The notes under the pieces were generated by a model, which worked only from the letters and a program-made list of their open reading frames with translations, did no database searches and had not been told where the DNA came from. Below are positions 54,271-64,000 of a stretch of DNA of 64,000 bases, in pieces. Within the stretch, counting starts at the first letter, position 1, and each line of letters opens with the position of its first letter. Origin of the DNA: Xanthostigma xanthostigma (lineage: Eukaryota > Arthropoda > Insecta > Raphidioptera > Raphidiidae); NCBI GenBank assembly GCA_963575645.1, contig OY754475.1:9548001-9612000 (forward strand). The letters are read 5' to 3'. The position numbers and the translations under genes were made by a program.

Positions 54271-55235
54271 GGGTGTTTCGTTTCGGTGTTTTAAAACACT
54301 TGGAAACGTTCACGCGAGGACGGAATATCTTTTTTAGGACAGTGCTTCCCAAACTGTGGTCCGCACAGTCATACAAATCACGTTTAATTATATTTTGAGG
54401 ATAATACAATCAGAACCTGATCTTAAATTTTATCGTCGTGCTTCCGTTTTCTTAAGACGGGTTCTCACGAATTGATTGCAGTTGTTCAACTAAAACTGAT
54501 TGACAATTGGTAAGAGAAACTTTATTTCAATTCAGTTGCTTCGTTAAATAATTGAACAACTAAATTTAATTAAAGATTTTTACGCTTACATTTTTTAAAA
54601 TTTTGAAATGTCAATTCAGTTGATCAACTTTTCAATGACGCAACTAAATTGAAACAAAAATTCTCACACATTTGTTTATTTAAATAAGAGTTTTTATGCC
54701 AACATTTTTTCAAATTTTAGAAAAAATTGTGTCAATTCAGTTGATCAACTTTTCAATGAGGCAACTAAATTGGAACAAAGATTCTGACACAAATGTTTAT
54801 TTAAATAAGGGTTTTAACGCTTACACATTTTTCAAATTTTGAAAAAATTGTGTCAATTCAGTTGATCAACTATTCAACGAAGCAACTAAATTGAAACAAA
54901 GATTTTCACACAAATGTTTATTCAAATAAGGGTTTTTATGCTATCATTTTTTCAAATTTTGAAAAAATTGTGTCAATTTAGTTGATCAACTTTTTAATGA
55001 GGCAACTGAATTGAAACAAAAATTCTCACGCAAATGTTTATTCAACGTTAAAATAAATCCTTAAAAACTGGCTGTTTTTAAATATGGAAATAGAAATGAA
55101 AATATATTTCTTATTTTAAATAAGCATTCAACTTTTGAATTCTTAGATCTGCTTACTACGCTATCTTATTCTGTATGACCCAAACATTTGTAAATATAAA
55201 ACAATATGTCAGGTGGTTGTTTCGTAGACACCTTG
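54271..55235. mobile_element. Possible TA-flanked element enclosing a 120-bp array
   Basis: 'tacagggtgtttcg' at 54268 and 'gacaccttgta' at about 55228 form short imperfect inverted ends with TA. The interior is mostly the tandem array. No transposase. Confidence 0.4.
54475..55050. repeat. ~120-bp tandem array, about 4.5 copies
   Basis: Units contain 'caaatgtttatttaaataag', 'caaattttgaaaaaattgtg', 'tcaattcagttgatcaactt' and 'gcaactaaattgaaacaaag'. Divergence is about 10-15% between units by eye. Satellite-like and non-coding. Confidence 0.9.
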
Positions 55236-55672
55236 TATAAAGAATTCCAATTATACTAAGTAACTTTACAGGGACATCAAGAAGGTTCGATCATTGCTAA
55301 CAGATAATAATTACGATGTTCAGTTAATGGATTTAAACAAATGAAAAATTAATCGCTCTTGTCTCTATTTGTAAAATGGCCGCCGCTTTCCACAATTTAA
55401 ATAATTCACATCGAAAGAGGAAAGGAGAATTCAAACCGTTTAATGGATCGCTGTAAAACAATTATCTTTGTTGGAAATAAATTAGCTGATTCAATATTAG
55501 TTGTAAACGTTAGAATTTACATACATTTTTCTTGTAAAATTAGGTAATCTTGATAAGAAAACTAATCGATTTCAATGCTTCAAAGTTTAACCCTACACTA
55601 TATTAAAATAAACAGTGTTTTAGGAAATCGCACAGTAACATAGTCTTCCAAAGAATGGCCAGATTTAGGAAT
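55236..55672. other. No gene recognised
   Basis: No supported feature. Confidence 0.3.
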
Positions 55673-55754
55673 AGCGAAGGAGGCCTTCCTCCTTCGCTAA
55701 AACTGAGAAAACAGGGATTTGACACCTTTGTCAAATCACTGTTTTCTCAGTTTT
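55673..55754. repeat. Two adjacent short hairpins
   Basis: 55673-55698: 11-bp perfect arms 'agcgaaggagg' around CCTT. 55700-55754: 25-bp arms (15+9 paired, one mismatch; 'aaactgagaaaacag', 'gatttgaca') around a 5-nt loop. Could be a decayed MITE or a small hairpin transcript. Confidence 0.85.
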
Positions 55755-56012
55755 TCGCAAAAATCTGGGAAACAATCCAACATAGAGCTTACATTACCCT
55801 ATACAAAATTAAAGCTAGTTGAATTTTCCATAAAATAGCCTCAGAAATGTTTATCGTGCCCTCAATAGTTTTGGAGACATTGAGGTGTAAAATACAGATA
55901 ATTTTTTTTATTTAGCATTTTTACAAGTTTTTTTTTTTTAATTTTGGATATTATTTTAAAAAATAATATTTTTGTTATTCTTAATACAAAGCTGAGAATC
56001 GACACACCTCTT
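55755..56012. other. No gene recognised
   Basis: No supported feature. Confidence 0.3.
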
Positions 56013-56742
56013 TTACCATTCCAACCCACAAGTGGGGAATGGTAAGTACTAGTTTAGGTCAAAGATCACTTTTCAAAAATTTTACAATATCTTTCCGTTT
56101 TGAGGTCCCCCGAATCCAAAAAACATATTTTTGGAAAAACTCTGTGCGTCTGTTAGTCTGTTTGTTTGTTTGTCTGTTTGTCTGTTAGTCTGTTAGTCTG
56201 TTGGTCTGTTTGTTTGTCTGTGAACACGATACAGGTCAAACGGATGAGCGGATTAAAACCAAATTTTGGAAGGATGTTTGGTGTGCAAATATGAAGACCC
56301 CTATTGTTTTTGGGGAAAATCGGCGCATGCGCAGAAGAGATGTATGCTATAACGGTGTTTTTATATAATAATGGTATACTTTTCATAACGGCTTATTATT
56401 CTATTCATTTTTTCAAGAAAGTTTCGTTAAAAAATGTTTTTCTAAACTTTATAGTTTCGGAAATATTATGTTGACAATACAAAAAAATCAGCCGCTCTTT
56501 TGTTTTATGAATCTGTTAGAGATAAACTAGTTAGGCATGCTTTGATTAATTTTTACATGACGTGGAACATATTATGTAGGTAACCATGGCCACGAATAGT
56601 TAATATCACATTGAATACTAGCCGTTACCCGCGTCACCTCACGCGATATCAGAAATTTTATTTTCTTTATTATAATCAAATGTCAACATTTTTGAAGTTG
56701 GAATTGTCCCGTCGCTTAATTGGCTGGAATTTTTTTATTAAA
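56013..56742 (+). repeat. ACCATTCC-family element, most complete copy
   Basis: Runs from 'accattccaacccacaagtg' to 'gttggaattgtcccgtcgct'. A (tctgttagtctgtttg)-type microsatellite (56148-56220) is expanded here relative to other copies. The roughly inverted ends suggest a DNA transposon derivative. No conserved ORF among the six copies in this window. Confidence 0.75.
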
Positions 56743-57404
56743 AAGTTAATTTTGTGTTTCACAGGACACCTATACAACAGTCGACTGACCAACATCATAA
56801 TTCTTCAAACACCAAGCCGACTACTTTATAAGGCCGACTGTACAATTTACATGTTGTAACAAGACAAAAAATATGTACCAATCGCGTGCCGCATGCGCGC
56901 TTTCATCCAAACATTTCTACAGAAAGCTTCACTAGCTTTAATTAGCGGCTAGCTTTGCACAGCGAATTCCGAGACCAATTAATTTAACGAATGCATTTAA
57001 GACAAGGCCGGCTGGATGTGTCGAAACGCCACATTGCCGATATAATTAATGACCGAACAAGAACAGCAGCTTCTTGTTTATTTATGTAACGAAACGTCGT
57101 CAGTTCTGTCGAAACTACATCGGTCAGTTAGAGGAAGCTTTTAATTATTGATACGACGATAAGCCGTTAATCACTCATGTGTGCTTTTGTATACAGCAGT
57201 ATTTCTTTAAGTCGCTGCTCTGCTTGGCTAAAAATACGAGCAGTTCCAGACGCATATGTCAGTAGAGAGGCACTATTGCCTCCAAACGAACACTGTTCTG
57301 TAATGCAATATTCTTACAAAAGCGTGAAGCTTTTTATTTATTACAGAACGAGTGATTATATACAGTAGCTTATTTTTAAGTCAGTAGACAAACTTTGCTT
57401 ATAA
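56743..57404. other. No supported gene
   Basis: ORFs of 63-82 codons at 56611 and 57177 have no motif. Confidence 0.35.
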
Positions 57405-57560
57405 TCTATAGGTACTAATATTATAAAGAGGTAAGGTTTGCAAGTTTGGATGTAGGAGGTAATCTCCGAAACTACTCATCCGATTTAAAAAAATGTGTCA
57501 CCATTATTTAGAAATGACCTTCACGATGGACATAGGCTATATATTATCGCGCTAAAATAA
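57405..57560 (+). mobile_element. 5' part of a Helitron cut by a foldback element
   Basis: Starts TCTATAGGTACTAATATTAT after an A. The following 'ggtaaggtttgcaagtttgg' and 'tctccgaaactactcatccg' match, inverted, 62830-62898. It ends at the foldback element; its 3' end is not visible downstream. Confidence 0.6.
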
Positions 57561-59938
57561 TAGTATATTGCACCACAAGGGCCAAAAGTGTGATATATTG
57601 CCCTGCGCGCCATGATTCCTGAGGCGAAGTCGAGGGAATCATGAAGCGCAGGGCAAGGTTATCACACCTTCGGCCAGTGTGATGTATACTATTTTCCTTC
57701 ATACTTCGGTCGTAAGCACGCTTATCAAATACATTAATTAATTAATCACGTATTAATTATATAAAAACACAGATAAAATCCAAGCAAGCTTTGAATTTAT
57801 ACGTAAATACACAAATGAGAGCCGTTCGCGATTATTAGCTAAAATATAATAGGGTTGCTATGGAAACGACATCTAAACAACAGTTGATTGGTTGTTTTTG
57901 CTTTACGACCACCCGAACGTACGAAGTTTTCGCATTTGGGCGTGTAATCCCACCAAGGAGTAAATGTTAGACTTTCTGTCTTACAATTGGTGGCGAAAGT
58001 AGGTACTTGTGATCAAGGTTTGAAGAAAAAGCGTTTTTCGTGCAGACCAAATTTAAAAATAAATCGAATTAAAATAGAAATTCTCAAGATTACCATGGTA
58101 ACACAATGGAAATATGTAATTAATGCAGTCAGGGCTAGCTCTGATCTCCAATTTTAACGATTTTTGAAATATGGCAATTAAATCAACAACCTTTACACCC
58201 CCTTTTGACTCCTTTAAGGATTGAATTTAAAAAAACGCTGAAACAAGGGTTTGTTTATTTTTCATGAACAGTGCGTATTTTGAAATTATTCAATGTCTCT
58301 CAATTTAACGATTTTTGAAATCTGGCCATTTTATCAGAAACCTTTACACCACCTTTTCACACCCTTAGGATGCGAATTTCAAAAAAATCCCTTACTAGCA
58401 GGTGCTTACGTCATAAAAGGTACCTACTGTCCAAATTTTAAGTTTATAACTCAAGCGGTTTGACCTGGGCGTTGATGAATCAGTCAGGACAAATTTATAC
58501 TAATATATAAAACTGAAGAGTTTGTTTATAATGTTATTTTACATATAATTCGGTGTGTGTGTGTGTGTATATATAGTAACGGACTACAAAATCCACATAC
58601 TGTGAGAGTCGTTTTTTAAATGACTTATACAGACGTTAGCTCAATTAATTTAAATACATAAAATCGTAACTTAGTCTGTAATTGAACAGTTTTAAAGATT
58701 TCTAGAGCGAATTTTCAGTTTTTATCACTTTTTTCTGTTTACCTATATCTTTTGTATCTATTTTCTATCTATAAGTACTAATATATAAATCTGAAGAGTT
58801 TGTTTGTTTGGTTGAACGCGCTAAACTCAGGAACTACTGGTTCGAATTGAAAAAAATTTTTTTGTTGGATAATCCATTTATCGAGGAAGGCTATAGGCTA
58901 TATAATATCACGCTACGACCAATAGGAGCGGAGCATAAATGAAAAATGTTATAAAATATAACTCAAAATTTGTCCGCCCAACAAAAACTTTTAAACGGTA
59001 ACTCCGATCGTCATGAAATTTGGACACAACATCCATCTCGGTAAACTAAGATAAACGTGCGTACTCATATTTCTCCCCCCATTCGCTCTTTTGCACCCGG
59101 GTGAAACCGGGCGGGACTGCTAGTGATTTTATATAGATTGTTGAAGATACTGTAATCCTGTATGTAATCAGATGCACTATAAAAAAGTGGTATGGCGGTC
59201 CCTGGACACACTTCGGAAGCTATTCACTCGGCCCAATTTCATACAACATGCACTTTTAAGATCACCCTGTAAATGTGTGTACAGAGATTCGATGTAAGCA
59301 TATGTATTGGAGTAGTGGGGCACAGCGCGGCTGCGTTATCTGTCGATCTGAATATTTACGAGTGTGACACGGTCGTCGGTTCGTATCCTCCCGTAGAAAA
59401 TTCTCTCCCGATGGTAGATATAACTCATACATCTCGCTATCGCTGGACATTATCTCCTGGCAATTCTCTATCGATTTATGTATTTTTAATTGTCTGTTTT
59501 GTGAAATAATGCCAATATTCTCCAATGATTTATGCTGTCATAAAATTTATGCGTTTCACACAACTTTTGTTATTCAATTTAGACATTTCAGGTTTTGATA
59601 AAAGCCAGCTATTGTTCGATATCTTTCTGATCATAAATGACGAGGGCTACGTAATTTGCATAACCGGATATCAAATCATCTCTATACTGAGAGCCAATAC
59701 AAGGTGTCTGAAAATCAGCGAATAATTATTTTATATAATTAATACGTAATTAATTAATTAATGTATTTAATAAGCGTGCTTACGACCGAGGTATATGAAG
59801 AAAAATAGTATACACCACACTGGCCGAAAGTGTGATAACCTTGCCCTGCGCTTCATGATGCCCTCGGCTTCGTCTCAGGCATCATAGAGCGCTGGGCAAG
59901 AATATCACACTTTCGGCCCCTGTGGTGTCTTTTACACT
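57561..59938. mobile_element. 2.4-kb foldback element with hairpin-containing arms
   Basis: Arms of about 215 bp (57561-57776; 59729-59938) are inverted copies ('cttatcaaatacattaatta', 'gaagcgcagggcaaggttat', 'ggccagtgtg.tgtatacta'). The outer 131 bp of each arm is itself an inverted repeat around 'gaagtcgagg'. The interior carries a nested Helitron and two diverged copies of 'tttaacgatttttgaaat' + 'cctttacacc', and no coding sequence. Confidence 0.75.
58768..59123 (+). mobile_element. Short Lep1-type Helitron, no tRNA insert
   Basis: TCTATAAGTACTAATATATA start after A and GGGACTGCTAG end before T. It is 356 bp. It is the reference for the tRNA-bearing versions at 7690 and 30283, as 'tttgtccgcccaacaaaaac' joins the two parts directly. 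Preceded by a (GT)n tract at 58555-58570. Confidence 0.85.
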
Positions 59939-60089
59939 GTTTCAGTGATATTTGCCGAGACCCCGGCTCTCTTGGTGAGGTTCGATTCAACCCCCTCCCC
60001 CCTAAACGCCTCACGTAATTTGTGAACGCCCCTTTAGTGTTGCTTATTGCTAATTTTAGGCCAAATTGTAGGAACTTAAAATTATATAG
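59939..60089. other. No gene recognised
   Basis: Short spacer ending in ATAG, the LTR target site. Confidence 0.3.
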
Positions 60090-60722
60090 TGTAACAAAAC
60101 TGTTTTAGTCCGTGGTGGACAATATTTATTTACAATAATACACGTTTGACAAATCACAAACGAAAGCGTACTTTTCAAACGTAACAGTAATATTAACAGA
60201 AAATAAGTAAATAACGACAGTTCTAAATAATAAAATAAAAGACTAAGTAACAGAGAATATAGAGTCACTAAATTATGTACACAACATATATACAACGGGA
60301 ACACAACAAAGTTTATCCAGTACACTTATTCACACTTGTCTATTAACTATATTCACACGATTATTTACAAAAAGTCATTTATGTAAAACCAGATTTATAT
60401 AATTGCAGTCAACGGTTTACACACACCAAAGTTTATTTATCTTTACAGTATAACTGAATAGTTTATGTCGCAACGCCAGAGCATTTGAACACATGAACAA
60501 CTCACGAACAACTGACTGACTCATGCCAGCGACCCGCTCGCATTTTATATCTTCGAACCCCACGCATCGAGACTTCTAGAAGGGCCGAGAACCTCTCTTT
60601 ACCTGCATTGCATTCTCCAGACGATTCTCTGAAGGTCGGGTTATTTTACCTGTTTTCTATTGTTGTTGTTGCTAGAGAGATTCTACAGAACCCATAGTCG
60701 TCCCAACAGGGGGCACGCAACA
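60090..60722 (-). mobile_element. Solo LTR with 4-bp target duplication
   Basis: On minus: TGTTGCGTGCCCCCTGTTGG start and ACAAAACTG...TTACA-type end, so termini TG...CA. ATAG flanks both sides (60086-60089, 60723-60726). It is homologous to 28773-29832. 'ataaaatgcgagcgggt' (minus) is a likely TATA region. The element's internal part was removed by LTR-LTR recombination. The 89-codon minus-strand ORF is A+T-driven. Confidence 0.85.
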
Positions 60723-61075
60723 ATAGTATTACTTTATAACGTACCGCACAGAATATATCTATGACCTAAATATGTCAAAATAATAAACGAGAAAGAAAGA
60801 TTGTAGATTATAGACGCTCAACAAAAGTAATAAACGGCGAGTTGTATAGTTTAACTGATCTCAAAAGGGAACGGGCGCCGTTGTAATAAGAATACTTGTA
60901 CAATAAATTACCGCTAAAGGTCCGTTTTCTCTTTCTCGTCCAACAATAATTAGTATGGCGTATAAAATTAATTAGTTAAATTCCTTTCGGCAGCGGCCGG
61001 GCTTGCAGAGCCGGGTAGGACACAGGTTGTGCCAACACACTGTTACTACAAACTTTGAGTTCATTCAATCACTAC
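60723..61075. other. No gene recognised
   Basis: No supported feature. Confidence 0.3.
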
Positions 61076-61345
61076 AACGGTGCGGCGAGCGAAGACAAAT
61101 GGGAAAGCAACCCGGCGTTATGTAAGCCAGTGGCGGCGCGTTACGTCGGGGCACTGCGATGCGTAGTGTAGAAGCGGACGATGCAATGCTGTCAGATTGG
61201 TTATTGAAGTAAAACTTCTTTACGCACGCTTGACTTGGAGAGTAAGCTTGTGAATGCGTGACGAGAGCGTTACGAAAAGTGTGATCATAGCCAGTTACGT
61301 TTCGGAGCGTTACAAAAAGTGTGATCATAGCCAGTTACGTTTCGT
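61076..61345. repeat. Relative of the 8.9-9.4 kb repeat, with a 54-bp duplication
   Basis: 'aagtaaaacttctttacgca' and 'gcttgacttggagagtaagc' match 9030-9075. Where the first copy has the 38-bp array, this one has two copies of 'gtgatcatagccagttacgt' about 41 bp apart. Confidence 0.65.
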
Positions 61346-61357
61346 ATATCTAATGCC

Positions 61358-61870
61358 GGCACTTCACATGGCTATTAATTGTATTTGTGTATTTGGCATA
61401 TTTAGCAAACAATTACCATGTGTGGACAGTTTATTTGACAGTGTTGGCCTTATTTGCATATTTGACAAATAAGGCCAATACCAAATACGCGTTACCGTGC
61501 GCTTGTCGGTTTTTCGAGGCACATCAAAGGAGTCAAATAGGCAAATACGCAAATAAACCGTCCACACAATGGCCATATTCAGAAGCGCACGCGCCGTGAA
61601 CCTGTACGGACGTGCAGTATTTTTGTGTCCGTGCTGTGAGCGAGAACTCCAACAATTACTATTGAAAATGAATTGGGACAATGAAACAGTGCTAAAATTC
61701 CTGGAATTTTGAACCTTGCGTTCTGCTGCCAAATGTTTGTGTGTTTGCTATTTGACTGCATGTGTGGATGGTCGTATTTGCCTCTATTTGCATGTTTGCC
61801 TTGAACGTCATATATTTTGCCAAATACAACAAACACCCAATAACGAACACAAATAGCCATGTGAAGTGCC
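61358..61870. mobile_element. MITE with GGCACTTCACATGG ends
   Basis: Ends GGCACTTCACATGGCTAT and exact complement. Imperfect complementarity extends inward with many 'tatttg' motifs, and an inner hairpin ('ggccttatttgcatatttga') lies at 61447-61486. It is 513 bp with no clear target duplication. ORFs on both strands (70-157 codons) are by-products. Confidence 0.7.
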
Positions 61871-62660
61871 ACCTTAAGACACAGTGCAGGTCTATTGTCT
61901 GTATCACACTGTAAGAGCAAGAGAGAGCAGTGCGCACGCACATTTTCTTTCTCTCTTCCTCTCATAGCCAGTGCATGAAATATATAATAAAGTGCCCACG
62001 GCTGGATTTGTGAGAGCGTTCTCTGCAACATCTTTTTATTGCAATACTTCAATGTTTTGTTAACATAAGGTCTATAGTTAATCGTTTTATTGCGTTAGGC
62101 TCGGACCTAAGAAAACACATGTTTGTAGAGTTCGTATGACGCTTTGAGTAGAAACGATTCTCCCACTAATGCCCGGTTGAAGTCGGAGAAGGGGAAGCGT
62201 TTCTCTCTCTCTCTCCACAAATTAATTGAGGACAAAAATCTGTTATTCCTGGCTTATTTAATACAATTATTATAAAATACATACCATATTATGTAAGAGA
62301 ATAGGATTGAAATAGATTTATCCAACATACCTGCAACAAAAAAATATGTATAAATATTTAAACACTCTGAAATTGTAATAAATTAGGTTGTCCACGGGTG
62401 TCATGTTGTTAAAAATCGGGTGTTGAACTATATAAAATGCGTTATTTATAAAAAATATGTTGTTAAATTTTATTTAAATTAATTCTTATTCCGCACTTGT
62501 GGCGTTAAAATAGAATAATTGAAAAAAATGTATAAACAAATATCAGAGGAATTTGTGGAATAACCGCCGGTCTCGAACCAAAACCTATAGGTTACGAAGG
62601 GAGCGCTGTACCACGTCGGTAGCTTAGCTTGCTATTCTACAACCGGCTTTTTATAGTATA
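61871..62660. other. No gene recognised
   Basis: A CT-rich run near 62199-62214. A weak tRNA-like trace ('ccggtctcgaaccaaaacct') lies at about 62568-62650, beside a Helitron end, too degraded to call. Confidence 0.35.
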
Positions 62661-62898
62661 CTAGCGGTCCGGTTTGGCTTCGCCCGAGTTTGTAGTATGT
62701 CTCTATTTTTTCGACGAGTTGCGTTGCAAAATTGATCTCCACGAAAAGCGCTTTTATTTAAACGCAATAATATGTAGCCTGCATCCATCCTGATGGTCTA
62801 TTCTAAATATTGGTGAAAAAATTTTGAAATCGGATGAGTAGTTTCGGAGATTGCCTCCTACATCCAAACTTACAAACTTTACCTCTTTATAATATTAT
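62661..62898 (-). mobile_element. Helitron fragment
   Basis: A CTAG end at 62661-62664 with 'cggtccggtttggcttcgcc', running to 'aaactttacctctttataat'. Homologous, inverted, to 57405-57560. The TC end is lost or fused to the next fragment. Confidence 0.6.
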
Positions 62899-63185
62899 AG
62901 CGGTTCGTCCCGATTCACGTTTTGAGCAAATTGCAAGTTCTAACAGATGTCGCTATTTGGTACTAAACACTGTTGTTTGTTTGCTTCTGAGCTATCAGTT
63001 CAGAAGCAAACAAACAGATGTCGTTACGTGTTACTAAAAAAGGTTTTTTAAGAAAACACGGCAATTTTATACAAAATATTTAATAAAAACTATCCTATAG
63101 CGTGAGTTGGACCAAGCAAAACACATTTACAAAATTTCATTAAAATCGGTTCTGTGGTTTCGGAGATTAACGCGGCCAAAATTGT
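62899..63185 (-). mobile_element. Helitron fragment of the 2317/28107 type
   Basis: 'agcggttcgtcccgattcac' (decayed 3' end) through 'ggaccaagcaaaacacattt' to 'gagattaacgcggccaaaat'. It contains a 20-bp inverted pair 'tgtttgcttctgagc'/'ttcagaagcaaacaaaca' at 62975-63016. Confidence 0.6.
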
Positions 63186-64000
63186 GACACGTCCGTACCA
63201 TTTTCAATCTCAAGAATCAAATTCACTCTAGCTTGTCAAAAGAAATGTATCTTCAAAAAATTGGTTGTCTGTAAAGTCGGTTTACGGACGATAGTTTTAC
63301 GTGATAACGTATTCCGTAATACGTAATTTATGTTCTATTTCTCCTATCTTCTATATATAATAATTATTATAATTCGAATCTATGATATTGCATCTTTCGC
63401 TTCAAACTAAGGTTAATTTTATTTATTAAAATTACTCACCACCTATAATAATAATTGTTTTTTTTAACTTTCTTTCTTTCGTATTTATTTTAAGTCTCAA
63501 AGTTTAACTGTCATAATATTTTGAAAACAATTGTTTCATTGTTTATATAAAATTCCAAAACCTACTTACAATATTAAGTATTTTCATACGTCAAAAAATT
63601 GATTTTTATAATGATAAAATTTGTATGAAAACGATTTTTTCGAGAGATGAGACCTAGCTGAAACGATTTTTTGCCCCCCAAAATCCCTTTTCAGTAAATT
63701 TCATCCAAATCGTTAGGGCCGTTTTCGAGAAAAGCACGCACAGGGTCAGGCGGAACGTTAGGAACGTTACACTTTTTCGTGCATGCAGCCGGTGTTTCAT
63801 CTATTTATAAGACGTTATCACGTCAAAAATATCTTGACCTTGATGCCTTTATCATTCCTTCAACATGCCAACACATTTTGGTTACGCCAATTTGGCAACA
63901 CTGTACGACGCGGATTGCCGGTCCGACGCTGAGTCGAGAGAGAAGGCAACCCCCCACCGGTCAATGATTTATTCATTGCAACATAAAGTGATTAACTGGC
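63186..64000. other. No gene recognised
   Basis: A+T-rich, then a somewhat GC-richer end (63880-63965). The 62-codon ORF at 63779 has no motif. Confidence 0.35.

Noticed and set aside
61579..62052. 157-codon minus-strand ORF
   Set aside because: Crosses the MITE end into unrelated sequence and has no motif.

Overview
This is a 64 kb, A+T-rich, gene-poor stretch of an insect nuclear genome. Lepidoptera is my best guess. The grounds are repeated Helitrons of the type first described in Lepidoptera as Lep1 (start TC, end CTAG after an ACCCGGGTGAAACCGG-type hairpin), jockey/CR1-like LINE tails made of (TAGAA)n, a Penelope-like element, tRNA-headed SINEs, and a repeat containing 'gtgatcctata(a)ggg' that I remember as common in Lepidoptera. 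I found no convincing host protein-coding exon, rRNA gene or functional tRNA gene. The window is a record of nested transposable elements (TEs).

Layout. 0.3-3.2 kb: short repeats, then two Helitrons joined head to head, one split by a TA-flanked MITE. 3.6-6.5 kb: a LINE 3' end, a 557-bp hairpin, and a tRNA-like sequence split by a Harbinger-type MITE. 7.2-9.4 kb: a foldback element carrying a MITE and a Helitron with a tRNA-Lys-like insert and two tandem 3' ends, followed by a 9-copy 38-bp array. 11-15 kb: a LINE relic, a foldback element, a pogo-like transposon with a broken transposase exon, and a second LINE 3' end. 16-19.3 kb: a Penelope-like endonuclease ORF, two related 3' tails, and a long-TIR MITE. 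20.5-25.2 kb: a degenerate hAT-type element whose (AT)n tract is split by a young, internally deleted LTR retrotransposon. 26-43 kb: Helitrons, a solo LTR split by a hAT MITE, SINEs, copies of one ~0.7-kb repeat family (here 'ACCATTCC family'), and a 540-bp near-perfect palindrome whose arms both carry a tRNA-like cloverleaf. 43.97-50.68 kb: a complete Ty3/gypsy-type retrotransposon with identical-looking 984-bp LTRs. 50.7-64 kb: duplicated hairpin units, a 120-bp array, a 2.4-kb foldback element with a nested Helitron, a second solo LTR, a MITE and Helitron fragments.

The long coding sequences all belong to retroelements. The two LTR elements appear to express pol in different ways. The 21.4-24.8 kb element has an A AAA AAC slippery heptamer directly before the gag stop, with pol open in the -1 frame. 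The 44-50.7 kb element has pol in the same frame as gag behind a single UGA. Most other ORFs of 60-130 codons are chance readings of A+T-rich repeats.
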